Assembly (NCBI RefSeq): GCF_044759095.2
Contig: NZ_JBIYSM020000084.1
Span: forward strand, 1 to 6,503
Direction of reading: 5' to 3'
DNA: 6,503 nt
DNA from: JBIYSM02 sp044759095
GTDB taxonomy: Bacteria; Bacillota; Bacilli; Brevibacillales; Brevibacillaceae
The notes under the pieces are model-generated. The model made no database searches and was not told the origin of the DNA. It was given only the letters and a program-made list of their open reading frames with translations. The position numbers were made by a program, and so were the translations under genes. Below, one piece after another: positions 1 to 5,448 of the stretch. Numbering within the stretch: the stretch's first letter is position 1; the number at the start of each line of letters is the position of its first letter.

Positions 1-12
1 TTTTTAACAAAA

Positions 13-41
13 ATTACGTTAGGTGTGTTTGCCATTCTCAA
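13..41 (-). promoter_or_regulatory. possible weak promoter leading out of the window
   Basis: On the minus strand there is TTGAGA (41-36), a 17-base spacer and CGTAAT (18-13). The -35 matches the sigma-A consensus at 5 of 6 positions and the -10 at 4 of 6. It lies downstream of the glyA terminator in the low-GC left edge, where a next minus-strand gene would need its own promoter; in B. subtilis that gene is upp. No such gene is visible in the window, so this is only a plausible match. Confidence 0.2.
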
Positions 42-82
42 AAAGGGCGAAAAAACTAATTGACATAGTACGCTTATTTACT

Positions 83-115
83 AAAAAAGACCGTTCCTTT
101 GCGAAAGGAACGGTC
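83..115 (-). terminator. Rho-independent terminator closing the glyA transcript
   Basis: A perfect 12-bp stem (89-100 with 104-115) has a 3-base loop. On the minus strand it is followed directly by six T residues (88-83). It is the first hairpin with a U-run after glyA on that strand, although it lies about 350 bases past the stop codon. Any glyA transcript ending here would carry the GC-rich block at 145-389 in its 3' untranslated region. The same hairpin occurs almost unchanged at 422-446. Confidence 0.8.
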
Positions 116-144
116 AGTTTGTTGAGAAACCAATGGTTTGTAAA

Positions 145-389
145 GGGACCGGTTCCTCCAGCTACCCGCGAGCTGTGACGACCTGCTAGCGTAGGGACGT
201 GGGCGCGGGGATCAAGCAGCGCCACCCCTGAGAAAACTTCGTAGTGACGCGGCTTTGGCGATGCCCCCGCGAATCGTCGCGGAGCGGACAGTGACACATC
301 CCTGTGGGGAGGATACGGGCCCCGCCGAACGCGAGCATTCGCTTTCGTTCGGTGGGTAAAGCGCCGAGCGGAGCGGAGAAATCGGTCCC
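145..389 (+). ncRNA. GC-rich structured element, candidate noncoding RNA (family not identified)
   Basis: This 245-base block has about 66% GC (161 of 245 counted), while bases 1-144 have about 35%. Its ends pair: 145-154 with 380-389, then after one mismatch 156-159 with 375-378. Inside are a 10-bp stem 321-330/347-356 capped by 331-334/339-342, a perfect 6-bp stem 267-272/277-282 with a 4-base loop, a 4-bp stem 295-298/303-306, and AGCT arms at 160-163/171-174. GGCGC (202-206) can pair with GCGCC (219-223) while GGGG (207-210) pairs with CCCC (225-228), which would be an H-type pseudoknot. Two pairs (152/382 and 324/353) are G-U on the plus strand but A-C on the minus strand; one (155/379) shows the reverse. 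This mildly favours a plus-strand RNA, although no plus promoter is evident. The open frames across it look like chance translations. It could be a stand-alone transposon-associated RNA (for example of the HEARO/omega type), a glyA 3' UTR structure or a MITE. Confidence 0.4.
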
Positions 390-421
390 GAATAGACACC
401 AATACCTTTTTCGACAGTCTC

Positions 422-446
422 ACCGTTCCTTTGCGGAAGGAACGGT
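422..446. repeat. second copy of the terminator-like hairpin
   Basis: An 11-bp stem (422-432 with 436-446, including one T-G pair at the loop) repeats the hairpin at 90-115 in direct orientation, with one mismatch over 26 bases (422-447). On the minus strand no U-run follows it, so it should not end glyA transcription by itself. On the plus strand it is followed after four bases by TTTT (451-454), so it could be a weak terminator for a plus-strand RNA from 145-389. The two copies bracket the GC-rich block like a duplicated target. Confidence 0.65.
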
Positions 447-464
447 CTGGTTTTCGGGTCCAAT

Positions 465-1715
465 TTAGATGGTCAAGCCTTCGTACATCGGGAAACGTTT
501 GCAGAGCGCCGCCACGCGTTGGCGCGCCTCTTCGTGCTTCGCAGCGTCTTCCGGATTTTTCAGCGTGAGGGCGATAATCGCAGCCACTTCTTTCATCGCT
601 TCCTCGTCGAAGCCGCGGGTGGTAACCGCGGGCGTACCCATGCGAACGCCGCTGGTGACGAACGGGCTTTCCGGATCGTACGGAATGGTGTTTTTGTTGG
701 TGGTGATGCTTACTTCGTCCAGCAGGTGTTCGGCCACTTTGCCAGTCAGTCCCAGGTTGCGAACGTCAACCAGTACCAGGTGGTTGTCGGTTCCGCCGGA
801 AACGAGCGTCAGCCCTTCCGCTTTCAACGCATCGGCAAAGGCCCGCGCGTTGTTTACAATGCGCTGCGCGTACTCTTTAAACTCCGGCTGGAGCGCTTCG
901 CCAAACGCCACCGCTTTGGCAGCGATCACGTGCATCAGCGGGCCGCCTTGCACGCCGGGGAACACGGATTTGTCGATAGCCTTGGCAAACTCCTCTTTGC
1001 AGAGAATCAGACCGCCGCGCGGACCGCGCAGGGTTTTGTGAGTTGTGGAGGTAACGAAGTGGGCATGAGGCACCGGGTTTGGATGCAGGCCTGCCGCGAT
1101 CAGCCCCGCGATGTGAGCCATGTCCACCATGAAGTACGCTCCGACTTCGTCCGCGATTTCTCGGAATTTTGCGAAGTCGATCGTGCGCGGGTAAGCACTG
1201 GCACCCGCCACAATCAGCTTTGGTTTGTGTTCGAGCGCTTTGGCACGCACGTCGTCGTAGTTGATCAGGTGCGTCTCCCGGTCTACACCGTACTCCACGA
1301 AGTTGTACAAGGTACCGGAGAAGTTGACCGGACTGCCGTGTGTCAAGTGACCGCCGTGGGACAGGTTCATTCCCAATACGGTGTCCCCCGGTTTCAAAAT
1401 GGTGAAGTACACGGCCATGTTGGCTTGGGCGCCGGAGTGCGGCTGTACGTTGGCATGCTCTGCCCCGAACAATTCCTTGATGCGGTCGCGGGCAATGTTT
1501 TCCGCGATGTCGACGTACTCGCAGCCGCCGTAGTAGCGACGGCCCGGGTAGCCTTCCGCGTACTTGTTGGTCAGAACGGTTCCCATCGCTTCCATGACGG
1601 CACGGCTGACGAAGTTTTCCGAAGCGATCAGCTCGATTTTATCGCGCTGTCTGTTCAGTTCCAGATCAATTGCATCTGCCACTTGCGGGTCCTGTTTACG
1701 CAAAAACTCTAACAT
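465..1715 (-). CDS. glyA: serine hydroxymethyltransferase
   Basis: GlyA is a cytosolic PLP enzyme that interconverts serine plus tetrahydrofolate with glycine plus 5,10-methylene-tetrahydrofolate. It is the main source of one-carbon units for purines, thymidylate and methionine. The 416-residue product has the usual family length. Visible signatures are the ASEN motif (31-34), YAEGYPGRRYYGG (52-64), the HSGAQAN cofactor segment (93-99), VDMAH with the PLP-binding aspartate D198, and the STTHKTLRGPRGG block, where K227 should form the Schiff base. The ATG start is preceded by a strong ribosome binding site, TAAGGAGGAG (1730-1721). It is the last gene of the rpiB-ywlG-glyA unit, 43 bases after ywlG, as in B. 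subtilis. A 397-codon open frame on the opposite strand is a by-product of its codon use. No frameshift or missing motif is seen. Confidence 0.98.
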   Translation of the reverse strand: MLEFLRKQDPQVADAIDLELNRQRDKIELIASENFVSRAVMEAMGTVLTNKYAEGYPGRRYYGGCEYVDIAENIARDRIKELFGAEHANVQPHSGAQANMAVYFTILKPGDTVLGMNLSHGGHLTHGSPVNFSGTLYNFVEYGVDRETHLINYDDVRAKALEHKPKLIVAGASAYPRTIDFAKFREIADEVGAYFMVDMAHIAGLIAAGLHPNPVPHAHFVTSTTHKTLRGPRGGLILCKEEFAKAIDKSVFPGVQGGPLMHVIAAKAVAFGEALQPEFKEYAQRIVNNARAFADALKAEGLTLVSGGTDNHLVLVDVRNLGLTGKVAEHLLDEVSITTNKNTIPYDPESPFVTSGVRMGTPAVTTRGFDEEAMKEVAAIIALTLKNPEDAAKHEEARQRVAALCKRFPMYEGLTI

Positions 1716-1720
1716 GCATT

Positions 1721-1730
1721 CTCCTCCTTA
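1721..1730 (-). promoter_or_regulatory. strong ribosome binding site of glyA
   Basis: TAAGGAGGAG lies 5 bases before the glyA ATG and is almost fully complementary to the 16S rRNA 3' end. It fixes the start and suggests high expression. No separate promoter is obvious in the 43-base gap after ywlG, so glyA is probably cotranscribed with rpiB and ywlG. Confidence 0.8.
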
Positions 1731-1758
1731 AAGGTCATTCTATTTATGGATCCTGTTT

Positions 1759-2328
1759 TTAGGTACAGCTTTCCGTGGAAGGCGTCCGTTCATAGACGGC
1801 CCGCGCGCCGCCGATCAGCTTTGGACGGGTCCGCGCAGCGGTAACGTGCGCTTCTCCGATCCGGCGCAGTCGGGGGCGAATCGGCACAGCCACGTGTCTA
1901 AGATGCATGCCGATAAAGGTATCGCCGATGTCGATGCCGGCATGGGCCTGAATGTGCTCCACTACGACTGGCGAAGCAAATTGGGCAAAGGCGTAAGCAG
2001 CCATTGAGCCGCCCGCGCCCGGGACAGGAACAACCGTTACTTCTTCCAGACCGTATCGTTCCATCGTGTCCTGTTCGACCACGAGCGCTCTGTTCAAATG
2101 CTCGCAGCACTGAAACGCCAGCGCAAACCCGTGCTCCTGCTGCACCGCCCGGATGCCCCGAAAGATGGCTGCAGCCACTTCCCCGCTTCCCGCCTTGCCG
2201 ATATGCTGCCCGAGCACCTCGCTCGTGCTGCAGCCAATGACCAACAGGTGCCTGTGGGTTAGACCCGCCATCTGTTGAACGTCGGTGACAATCTCCTTCA
2301 CTTGCTGTTCAATCAGCGTCAGATCCAC
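1759..2328 (-). CDS. ywlG: YwlG/TIGR01440 family protein of unknown function
   Basis: This 189-residue protein is recognised by its place between rpiB and glyA, as in B. subtilis, and by conserved-looking glycine-rich blocks: VIGCSTSEVLG (30-40), AFQCCEHLNRALVVE (71-85), VVPVPGAGGSMAAYAF (99-114), the segment from AHAGIDIGDTFIG (129-141) to HLRHVAVPIRP (142-152), and GGARAVY (173-179). No signal peptide or membrane segment is evident, so it is probably cytosolic. The paired cysteines (74-75), a histidine (77) and acidic residues in conserved positions suggest a catalytic or metal site, but the reaction is unknown to me. The start is a GTG directly after the TAA of rpiB, with no bases between. 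Its Shine-Dalgarno-like GGGAGTGAGG lies in the last codons of rpiB, so translation is probably coupled. The family assignment is good; the function is open. Confidence 0.9.
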   Translation of the reverse strand: MDLTLIEQQVKEIVTDVQQMAGLTHRHLLVIGCSTSEVLGQHIGKAGSGEVAAAIFRGIRAVQQEHGFALAFQCCEHLNRALVVEQDTMERYGLEEVTVVPVPGAGGSMAAYAFAQFASPVVVEHIQAHAGIDIGDTFIGMHLRHVAVPIRPRLRRIGEAHVTAARTRPKLIGGARAVYERTPSTESCT

Positions 2329-2784
2329 TTACCTCACTCCCAGATTCTTCGCTTCGATCTCCTTTACCTTCTCGACGCGACGTTCGTGACGTCCTCCCTG
2401 GAATTCTGTCTCCAGCCAGATCTTCACGATATCCAAAGCGAGTCCCGGGCCGATGACGCGTTCACCCATGGCCAGTACGTTGGAGTCGTTGTGCTCGCGG
2501 GTCGCTCGCGCGGAAAATGTATCGTGAACAAGTGCGCAGCGAACGCCCGGAATTTTATTGGCCGCAATCGACATGCCTATGCCTGTCCCACATACCAGGA
2601 TCCCGCGGTCAAACTCGCCAGCCGCTACCTTCTCGGCCACTGGCACCGCATAGTCAGGATAGTCAACGGACTGCTCGCACTCGCACCCGAAATCCTGAAA
2701 CTCGATGTTCAGGGAGGCGAGCAGGGCCTTAATTTCTTCTTTCAACTTAAAACCGCCGTGGTCAGCAGCGATCGCCACTTTCAT
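2329..2784 (-). CDS. rpiB: ribose-5-phosphate isomerase B
   Basis: RpiB interconverts ribose 5-phosphate and ribulose 5-phosphate in the non-oxidative pentose phosphate pathway, in the cytosol. The 151-residue length fits the RpiB/LacA/LacB family. The N-terminal sequence is MKVAIAADHGG, with D8 and H9 in the phosphosugar site. The VCGTGIGMSIAANK block (64-77) carries the catalytic cysteine C65 and the anion-hole glycine-threonine stretch. REHNDSNVLAMG (96-107) carries H98 and N99, typical of the active site formed across the dimer. RpiB fits better than an allose- or galactose-6-phosphate isomerase because the gene stands next to ywlE and ywlG rather than in a sugar operon. It is the first gene of its unit, with its own promoter 28 bases or so upstream and GAGGGAT about 6 bases before the ATG. 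The stop codon abuts the GTG of ywlG. Confidence 0.95.
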   Translation of the reverse strand: MKVAIAADHGGFKLKEEIKALLASLNIEFQDFGCECEQSVDYPDYAVPVAEKVAAGEFDRGILVCGTGIGMSIAANKIPGVRCALVHDTFSARATREHNDSNVLAMGERVIGPGLALDIVKIWLETEFQGGRHERRVEKVKEIEAKNLGVR

Positions 2785-2818
2785 CTGTGATCCCTCGCTT
2801 CTCTCCTAATTCTTTTGT

Positions 2819-2850
2819 ATTATACCTCATTTGCGCAAAAGGAAACAGTG
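2819..2850 (-). promoter_or_regulatory. sigma-A-type promoter of rpiB-ywlG-glyA
   Basis: A perfect TATAAT lies at 2824-2819 on the minus strand, about 35 bases before the rpiB ATG. The -35 is poor: about 17 bases upstream there is only a T-rich stretch (TGTTTC around 2847-2842) and no TTGACA. A strong -10 with a weak -35 suggests either an activator or modest basal use. The predicted transcription start is near 2812. Confidence 0.65.
2830..2839. promoter_or_regulatory. perfect palindrome inside the rpiB promoter spacer
   Basis: TTTGCGCAAA is a perfect 10-base palindrome just upstream of the -10 box of the rpiB promoter. A dimeric repressor bound here would block RNA polymerase, so it is a candidate operator. 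A short palindrome in an AT-rich spacer can also arise by chance, and I do not recognise it as the site of a named regulator. Confidence 0.35.
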
Positions 2851-2890
2851 AACAATTTAAATAAATCGATCAAAAACATTCGTGTTTTGC

Positions 2891-2927
2891 ACATAAATAA
2901 GGTACTGGCTTGCGCTGCCAGCACCTT
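2891..2927 (-). terminator. hairpin terminator after ywlE
   Basis: An 11-bp stem (2927-2917 with 2909-2899) has a 7-base loop. It contains one G-U pair in the minus-strand RNA, which would be an A-C mismatch on the plus strand, so it reads better as minus. The stretch after it (CCTTATTTATG) is only partly T-rich, so some readthrough into rpiB is likely. It lies between the ywlE stop and the rpiB promoter, separating the two transcription units. On the plus strand the hairpin is followed by five Ts, but no plus gene precedes it. Confidence 0.6.
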
Positions 2928-2941
2928 CCTTTTTCCATAGC

Positions 2942-3400
2942 TTATTCAGGCAGGCTTTGTTGCGTGAGCATGTTGTACAGCTTGTCGAGAGATTCGTCTA
3001 TTTCTTCTGCACATTTGCGGTACTCTTCAACCGAACCTCCAAACGGATCGGCGATGTCTCCCATTCCCTCCACTCCAACGTACTCGCGGAGTGTGAACAC
3101 CTTGTCCGCTGACGCGGGGAAGTAGTGTAGAATCAGGTCTTTATGGCTGCGGGTCATGGTGAGAATCAAATCGGCCCATGCAACCAGCTCCTCATCCAGG
3201 CGCCGGGCCTGATGCTGATGAGTGATTCCCCGTTCCGTCAACACTTGCTGGGCATGCGGCGACGCCGGTTGACCATCGTATGCCGCCACCCCTGCGGAGC
3301 GAATTTCCAACGGATGATCGGCTGCCTTGGTGCGAAACAGCGCTTCCGCCATGGGACTGCGGCAGGTGTTGCCGGTACAGACAAACAAAATCCGTTGCAC
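2942..3400 (-). CDS. ywlE: low-molecular-weight protein-arginine phosphatase
   Basis: YwlE removes phosphate from phospho-arginine on proteins. It opposes the McsB arginine kinase that tags proteins for ClpCP in Bacillota. I place the start at GTG 3400 (152 residues). The upstream in-frame GTG at 3409 overlaps the Shine-Dalgarno AAAGGAGGTG, which sits 8 bases before 3400, and the shorter form fits the family better. The P-loop is VCTGNTCRS, a low-molecular-weight phosphatase CX4CR signature with nucleophile C8 and R14. The threonine in this loop (T12) is the residue known in B. subtilis YwlE to favour phospho-arginine over phospho-tyrosine. The DPFGG motif supplies the general acid D118. The product is a cytosolic single-domain protein. 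It is third in the ywlC-mntP-ywlE unit, as in B. subtilis. The neighbours in this window include neither mcsB nor clpC. Confidence 0.93.
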   Translation of the reverse strand: MQRILFVCTGNTCRSPMAEALFRTKAADHPLEIRSAGVAAYDGQPASPHAQQVLTERGITHQHQARRLDEELVAWADLILTMTRSHKDLILHYFPASADKVFTLREYVGVEGMGDIADPFGGSVEEYRKCAEEIDESLDKLYNMLTQQSLPE

Positions 3401-3433
3401 GCAGGGCACCTCCTTTCACTGGTGTGAATCAAA

Positions 3434-3462
3434 GTTCGAAAAGGATTCCGGACTTTTCGAAC
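3434..3462 (-). other. intercistronic hairpin between mntP and ywlE
   Basis: A perfect 10-bp inverted repeat (GTTCGAAAAG at 3434-3443, CTTTTCGAAC at 3453-3462) with a 9-base loop lies in the gap between the mntP stop and the ywlE ribosome binding site. No U-run follows on the minus strand (TTTGATT only), so it is unlikely to be an efficient terminator. It may stabilise the mntP part of the mRNA, mark a processing site or act as a weak attenuator. Confidence 0.6.
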
Positions 3463-3466
3463 CTCC

Positions 3467-4027
3467 TTACAACATGAATTTCAATCCGAAGGCAAACAGG
3501 ATTACTCCTCCTAATACTTCGCTGTAATCCCCCAGCCATCCTCCTACGCTTCTGCCCAGAAGCAGCCCGAAGTAGGCCATGAAGCCGCCCATTACGCCAA
3601 ACAGGATGACGGCCATCAGCTTGTTTACTTCCATCAGACCGAAGGAAAAGCCGACCGTCAACGCGTCCAGACTGACGCTGAAGGCAAACAGGAGCATGCC
3701 GATTCCTTTTGTCTGAACGATACTTTTCTCTTCTCCCTGCAGCAATCCGTTCCAAAACATATGTATGCCAATTGCCATCAACACGGCTCCGCCGATGAAA
3801 ACAGCAACATCTCCCACCATTTCGGACAGGTATACGCCGACTACGATTCCGACGAGAGGCATGGCCACGTGGAACAGCCCGATGGTGATGCTCACCTTCA
3901 CGATTTCCCGAAGGCGGATGCCCACCATCCCGACGCCGATCCCTAAGGAAAATGCATCCATGCTCAAGGCAAAAGCGATCATCAGCAGGGTCAAGAATTG
4001 ACCCCAGTGAAACAAGGCAATGTTCAC
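3467..4027 (-). CDS. mntP: manganese efflux pump MntP (YwlD)
   Basis: MntP exports excess Mn2+ across the cytoplasmic membrane. The 186-residue protein is strongly hydrophobic, with about six membrane segments (roughly 10-32, 42-66, 73-95, 108-131, 137-157, 166-185). They form two related halves. Each half has a signature with an intramembrane aspartate: ALSMDAFSLGIGVG (20-33, D24) and SVSLDALTVGFSFG (117-130, D121), the pattern of the duplicated DUF204/MntP family. The GTG start follows GGAGGGGG by about 6 bases. The 52-base gap after ywlC is too short for a yybP-ykoY manganese riboswitch, a common control of mntP elsewhere, so expression here probably follows ywlC. In B. subtilis the equivalent gene is ywlD at the same position. 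A lysine exporter or cadmium-type pump is unlikely given the motifs. Confidence 0.92.
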   Translation of the reverse strand: MNIALFHWGQFLTLLMIAFALSMDAFSLGIGVGMVGIRLREIVKVSITIGLFHVAMPLVGIVVGVYLSEMVGDVAVFIGGAVLMAIGIHMFWNGLLQGEEKSIVQTKGIGMLLFAFSVSLDALTVGFSFGLMEVNKLMAVILFGVMGGFMAYFGLLLGRSVGGWLGDYSEVLGGVILFAFGLKFML

Positions 4028-4079
4028 ACGTCTCCCCCTCCTGTCTTTCCACCTTATGCGGACAAGAGGGAGTTTAGAC

Positions 4080-5159
4080 TTAGGCGCGGATGATTCGCCC
4101 GCCGGCGGCCTTTTCCAGACGGTTCATGACGGCCATTCCCATTCCTTTGCGGGGGAATGTCTCAGCGGCGATGAACTGAACATGCTCGTCATCAAACCGC
4201 CTCAGCACGCCGTACAACTGCTGCGCCACACTGGCCAGGTCGTACCGCGAGCCACAGGAGAAAACCACGTCGGCTGCGGCTTGCTCACGCCAATACGGCG
4301 CTGTCTCTTCCGTTGCCAGTACCCCGGTCTTTCTGCCGTGCTGCCTGGCGTCCGCGAGCAGCTCGCGAATTTTTTTCCGTACGGCATCATCCTCCCCCGC
4401 TACCAGCCACATCTCCCCCTGCGGAGCGTAATGGGTGTATTTCATCCCGGGAGAACGGGGGGTTTCCGCTGCGCCGACGAGAAAGGCCGGATCCAGCTGC
4501 ACGTCCCCGATGACAGCCTCCATTTCTTCCAGGGTGACACCGCCCGGCCGCAATATCATCGCCGGCTCCACCGTTACGTCAAGAACCGTCGACTCCACGC
4601 CGACGCCTGTGCTGCCTCCGTCCAGTATGCCCGCGATGCGGCCGTTCAAATCAGCGTGAACATGCCCGGCCGTCGTCGGGCTCGGCCGACCCGAACGGTT
4701 GGCGCTGGGAGCCGCTATGGGCACACCCGCTTCGCGAATCAAGGCAAGCGCCAGGGGATGATCCGGCATTCTGACTCCTACCGTATCCAAGCCCGCGGTC
4801 ACCAGGGACGCAACCCGATCCGTTTTCGGCAGAATCAGCGTCAGCGGCCCCGGCCAGAACGCTTCGATCAGCGGCACTGCCCGTTCGGGAATTTCTCTTG
4901 CTATCATCTCGAGCTGCGACAGCTCCCCGATGTGAACAATCAGGGGGTTGTCACTGGGCCTGCCTTTTGCTGAAAATATTTTTTCCACAGCGTTGTCCGA
5001 CAATGCATTCGCCCCAAGTCCATACACGGTTTCCGTAGGAAAAGCGACCACCTCTCCCTGCCGGATCAACCGGGCGGCATCCACAATCTGTGTACAACTC
5101 TGGAGATTTTCCACATCCTTATCCACAATCCATACCTTTGTCTCTATCTGGCTAGTCAT
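4080..5159 (-). CDS. ywlC: L-threonylcarbamoyladenylate synthase (Sua5/YwlC type)
   Basis: YwlC makes threonylcarbamoyl-AMP from threonine, bicarbonate and ATP. This is the first step of the t6A37 modification of ANN-decoding tRNAs, in the cytosol. At 359 residues it is the long two-domain Sua5 form rather than short TsaC. The YrdC-like domain spans about 22-208, with AFPTETVYGLG (39-49), the KGRPSDNPL nucleotide/threonine-site motif (65-73), WPGPLTL (102-108) and PSANRSGRPSPT (151-162). The linker SPGMKYTHYAP (236-246) is typical of Sua5. The C-terminal Sua5 domain ends with GMGMAVMNRLEKAA (339-352). The ATG start follows AAAGGAT about 9 bases downstream of it. It is the first gene of the unit, with a near-consensus promoter. 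DnaA-box-like 9-mers lie in front of the promoter and within the first codons, so the replication initiator may regulate it. Confidence 0.97.
   Translation of the reverse strand: MTSQIETKVWIVDKDVENLQSCTQIVDAARLIRQGEVVAFPTETVYGLGANALSDNAVEKIFSAKGRPSDNPLIVHIGELSQLEMIAREIPERAVPLIEAFWPGPLTLILPKTDRVASLVTAGLDTVGVRMPDHPLALALIREAGVPIAAPSANRSGRPSPTTAGHVHADLNGRIAGILDGGSTGVGVESTVLDVTVEPAMILRPGGVTLEEMEAVIGDVQLDPAFLVGAAETPRSPGMKYTHYAPQGEMWLVAGEDDAVRKKIRELLADARQHGRKTGVLATEETAPYWREQAAADVVFSCGSRYDLASVAQQLYGVLRRFDDEHVQFIAAETFPRKGMGMAVMNRLEKAAGGRIIRA
5107..5127 (+). promoter_or_regulatory. pair of DnaA-box-like 9-mers in the 5' end of ywlC
   Basis: TTATCCACA at 5119-5127 is a perfect consensus DnaA box. TTTTCCACA at 5107-5115 differs at one position. 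They lie 12 bases apart in the same orientation, within the first codons of ywlC. Another TTTTCCACA lies at 4981-4989. With the pair at 5241-5260 they look like a DnaA-box cluster around the ywlC promoter. Confidence 0.6.
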
Positions 5160-5206
5160 TCCGGTATATCCTTTCTTTTTCTCGTTTCGTGACGATTTGT
5201 GACTTT

Positions 5207-5235
5207 AGTATAGATTTCATTCCAAAAGTTTTCAA
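5207..5235 (-). promoter_or_regulatory. sigma-A promoter of ywlC-mntP-ywlE
   Basis: On the minus strand there is TTGAAA (5235-5230), exactly 17 bases, then TATACT (5212-5207). Each hexamer is close to consensus. The predicted start is near 5200, giving a leader of about 40 bases with AAAGGAT as ribosome binding site. The DnaA-like boxes at 5241-5260 lie immediately upstream of the -35. Confidence 0.8.
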
Positions 5236-5240
5236 CAACC

Positions 5241-5260
5241 TGTGGGTAACCTGTGAATAA
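5241..5260 (-). promoter_or_regulatory. two DnaA-box-like 9-mers upstream of the ywlC -35
   Basis: On the minus strand TTATTCACA (5260-5252) and TTACCCACA (5249-5241) each differ from TTATCCACA at one position. They repeat at 11 bases, about one helical turn, in the same orientation. They end 5 bases before the -35 hexamer, a position from which a bound protein could touch RNA polymerase. In B. subtilis the ywlC promoter region is, as I recall, one of the few chromosomal DnaA-box clusters outside the origin. Confidence 0.55.
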
Positions 5261-5291
5261 GTGTGTTGAGAACACTGTCGGTACCGCTTTA

Positions 5292-5320
5292 TTAAAAAAC
5301 GTGCCTCAGAAGGAGAGCAC
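5292..5320 (-). terminator. orphan minus-strand terminator upstream of ywlC
   Basis: On the minus strand GTGC plus CTC pairs with GAG plus GCAC (5320-5301, one bulged T, 5-base loop), followed by GTTTTTTAAT (5300-5291). It reads as a Rho-independent terminator for a gene lying to the right on the minus strand. What lies there is the plus-strand ydeI-like gene, so it may be left over from an earlier arrangement, or insulate the ywlC promoter from antisense transcription. Confidence 0.5.
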
Positions 5321-5329
5321 TGCAAAACG

Positions 5330-5353
5330 CTTCCGTTATATGGAAAACGGAGG
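5330..5353. repeat. small inverted repeat between ywlC and the ydeI-like gene
   Basis: CTTCCGTT (5330-5337) can pair with AACGGAGG (5346-5353) across an 8-base loop, with one T-G pair on the plus strand. No U-run follows on either strand, so it is not a terminator. I assign no role. Confidence 0.35.
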
Positions 5354-5448
5354 AACGGGCAGAATAGCGACATAAGCTCTCTGTAACTTTCCAAGCCAGA
5401 TCTGCTTGACAGTCAGCTGATCGAAAAATTGAAGAGGGGTGTTCCTTG

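Noticed and set aside
60..88. TTGACA at 60-65 as a plus-strand promoter for the structured element
   Set aside because: The 17-18-base spaced position holds only an A-run inside the glyA terminator, with no -10 hexamer.
145..240. T-box-like stretch on the minus strand (GGGGTGGCGC ... CGTCCCT)
   Set aside because: It resembles the T-box AGGGTGG...CGTCCCT pattern only loosely. The NACCGCG part is not in place and the downstream terminator (89-115) is self-contained, with no competing antiterminator arm.
19..463. Minus-strand open frames of 134 and 83 codons downstream of glyA
   Set aside because: They run through the terminator hairpins and the structured GC-rich block, have unnatural compositions rich in Arg, Pro and Ser, and lack good start signals.
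519..1712. 397-codon open frame on the plus strand opposite glyA, and a shorter one at 469-1041
   Set aside because: Both are antisense to a clearly identified glyA with all catalytic motifs. The predicted products look like low-complexity shadow translations, and no ribosome binding site or family motif is seen.
3401..3409. Upstream GTG (3409) as the ywlE start
   Set aside because: It overlaps the AAAGGAGGTG ribosome binding site. The GTG at 3400 has correct spacing and matches the family N-terminus.
4028..4079. Possible yybP-ykoY manganese riboswitch before mntP
   Set aside because: The gap is only 52 bases and shows no multi-stem aptamer or terminator.
4020..4973. 317-codon plus-strand open frame opposite ywlC
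   Set aside because: It is antisense to a complete Sua5-type gene with all motifs and has no independent support.
5152..5394. 80-codon minus-strand frame over the ywlC upstream region
   Set aside because: It runs through a terminator-like hairpin, the DnaA-like boxes and the ywlC promoter, overlaps the ywlC start and shows no recognisable domain.
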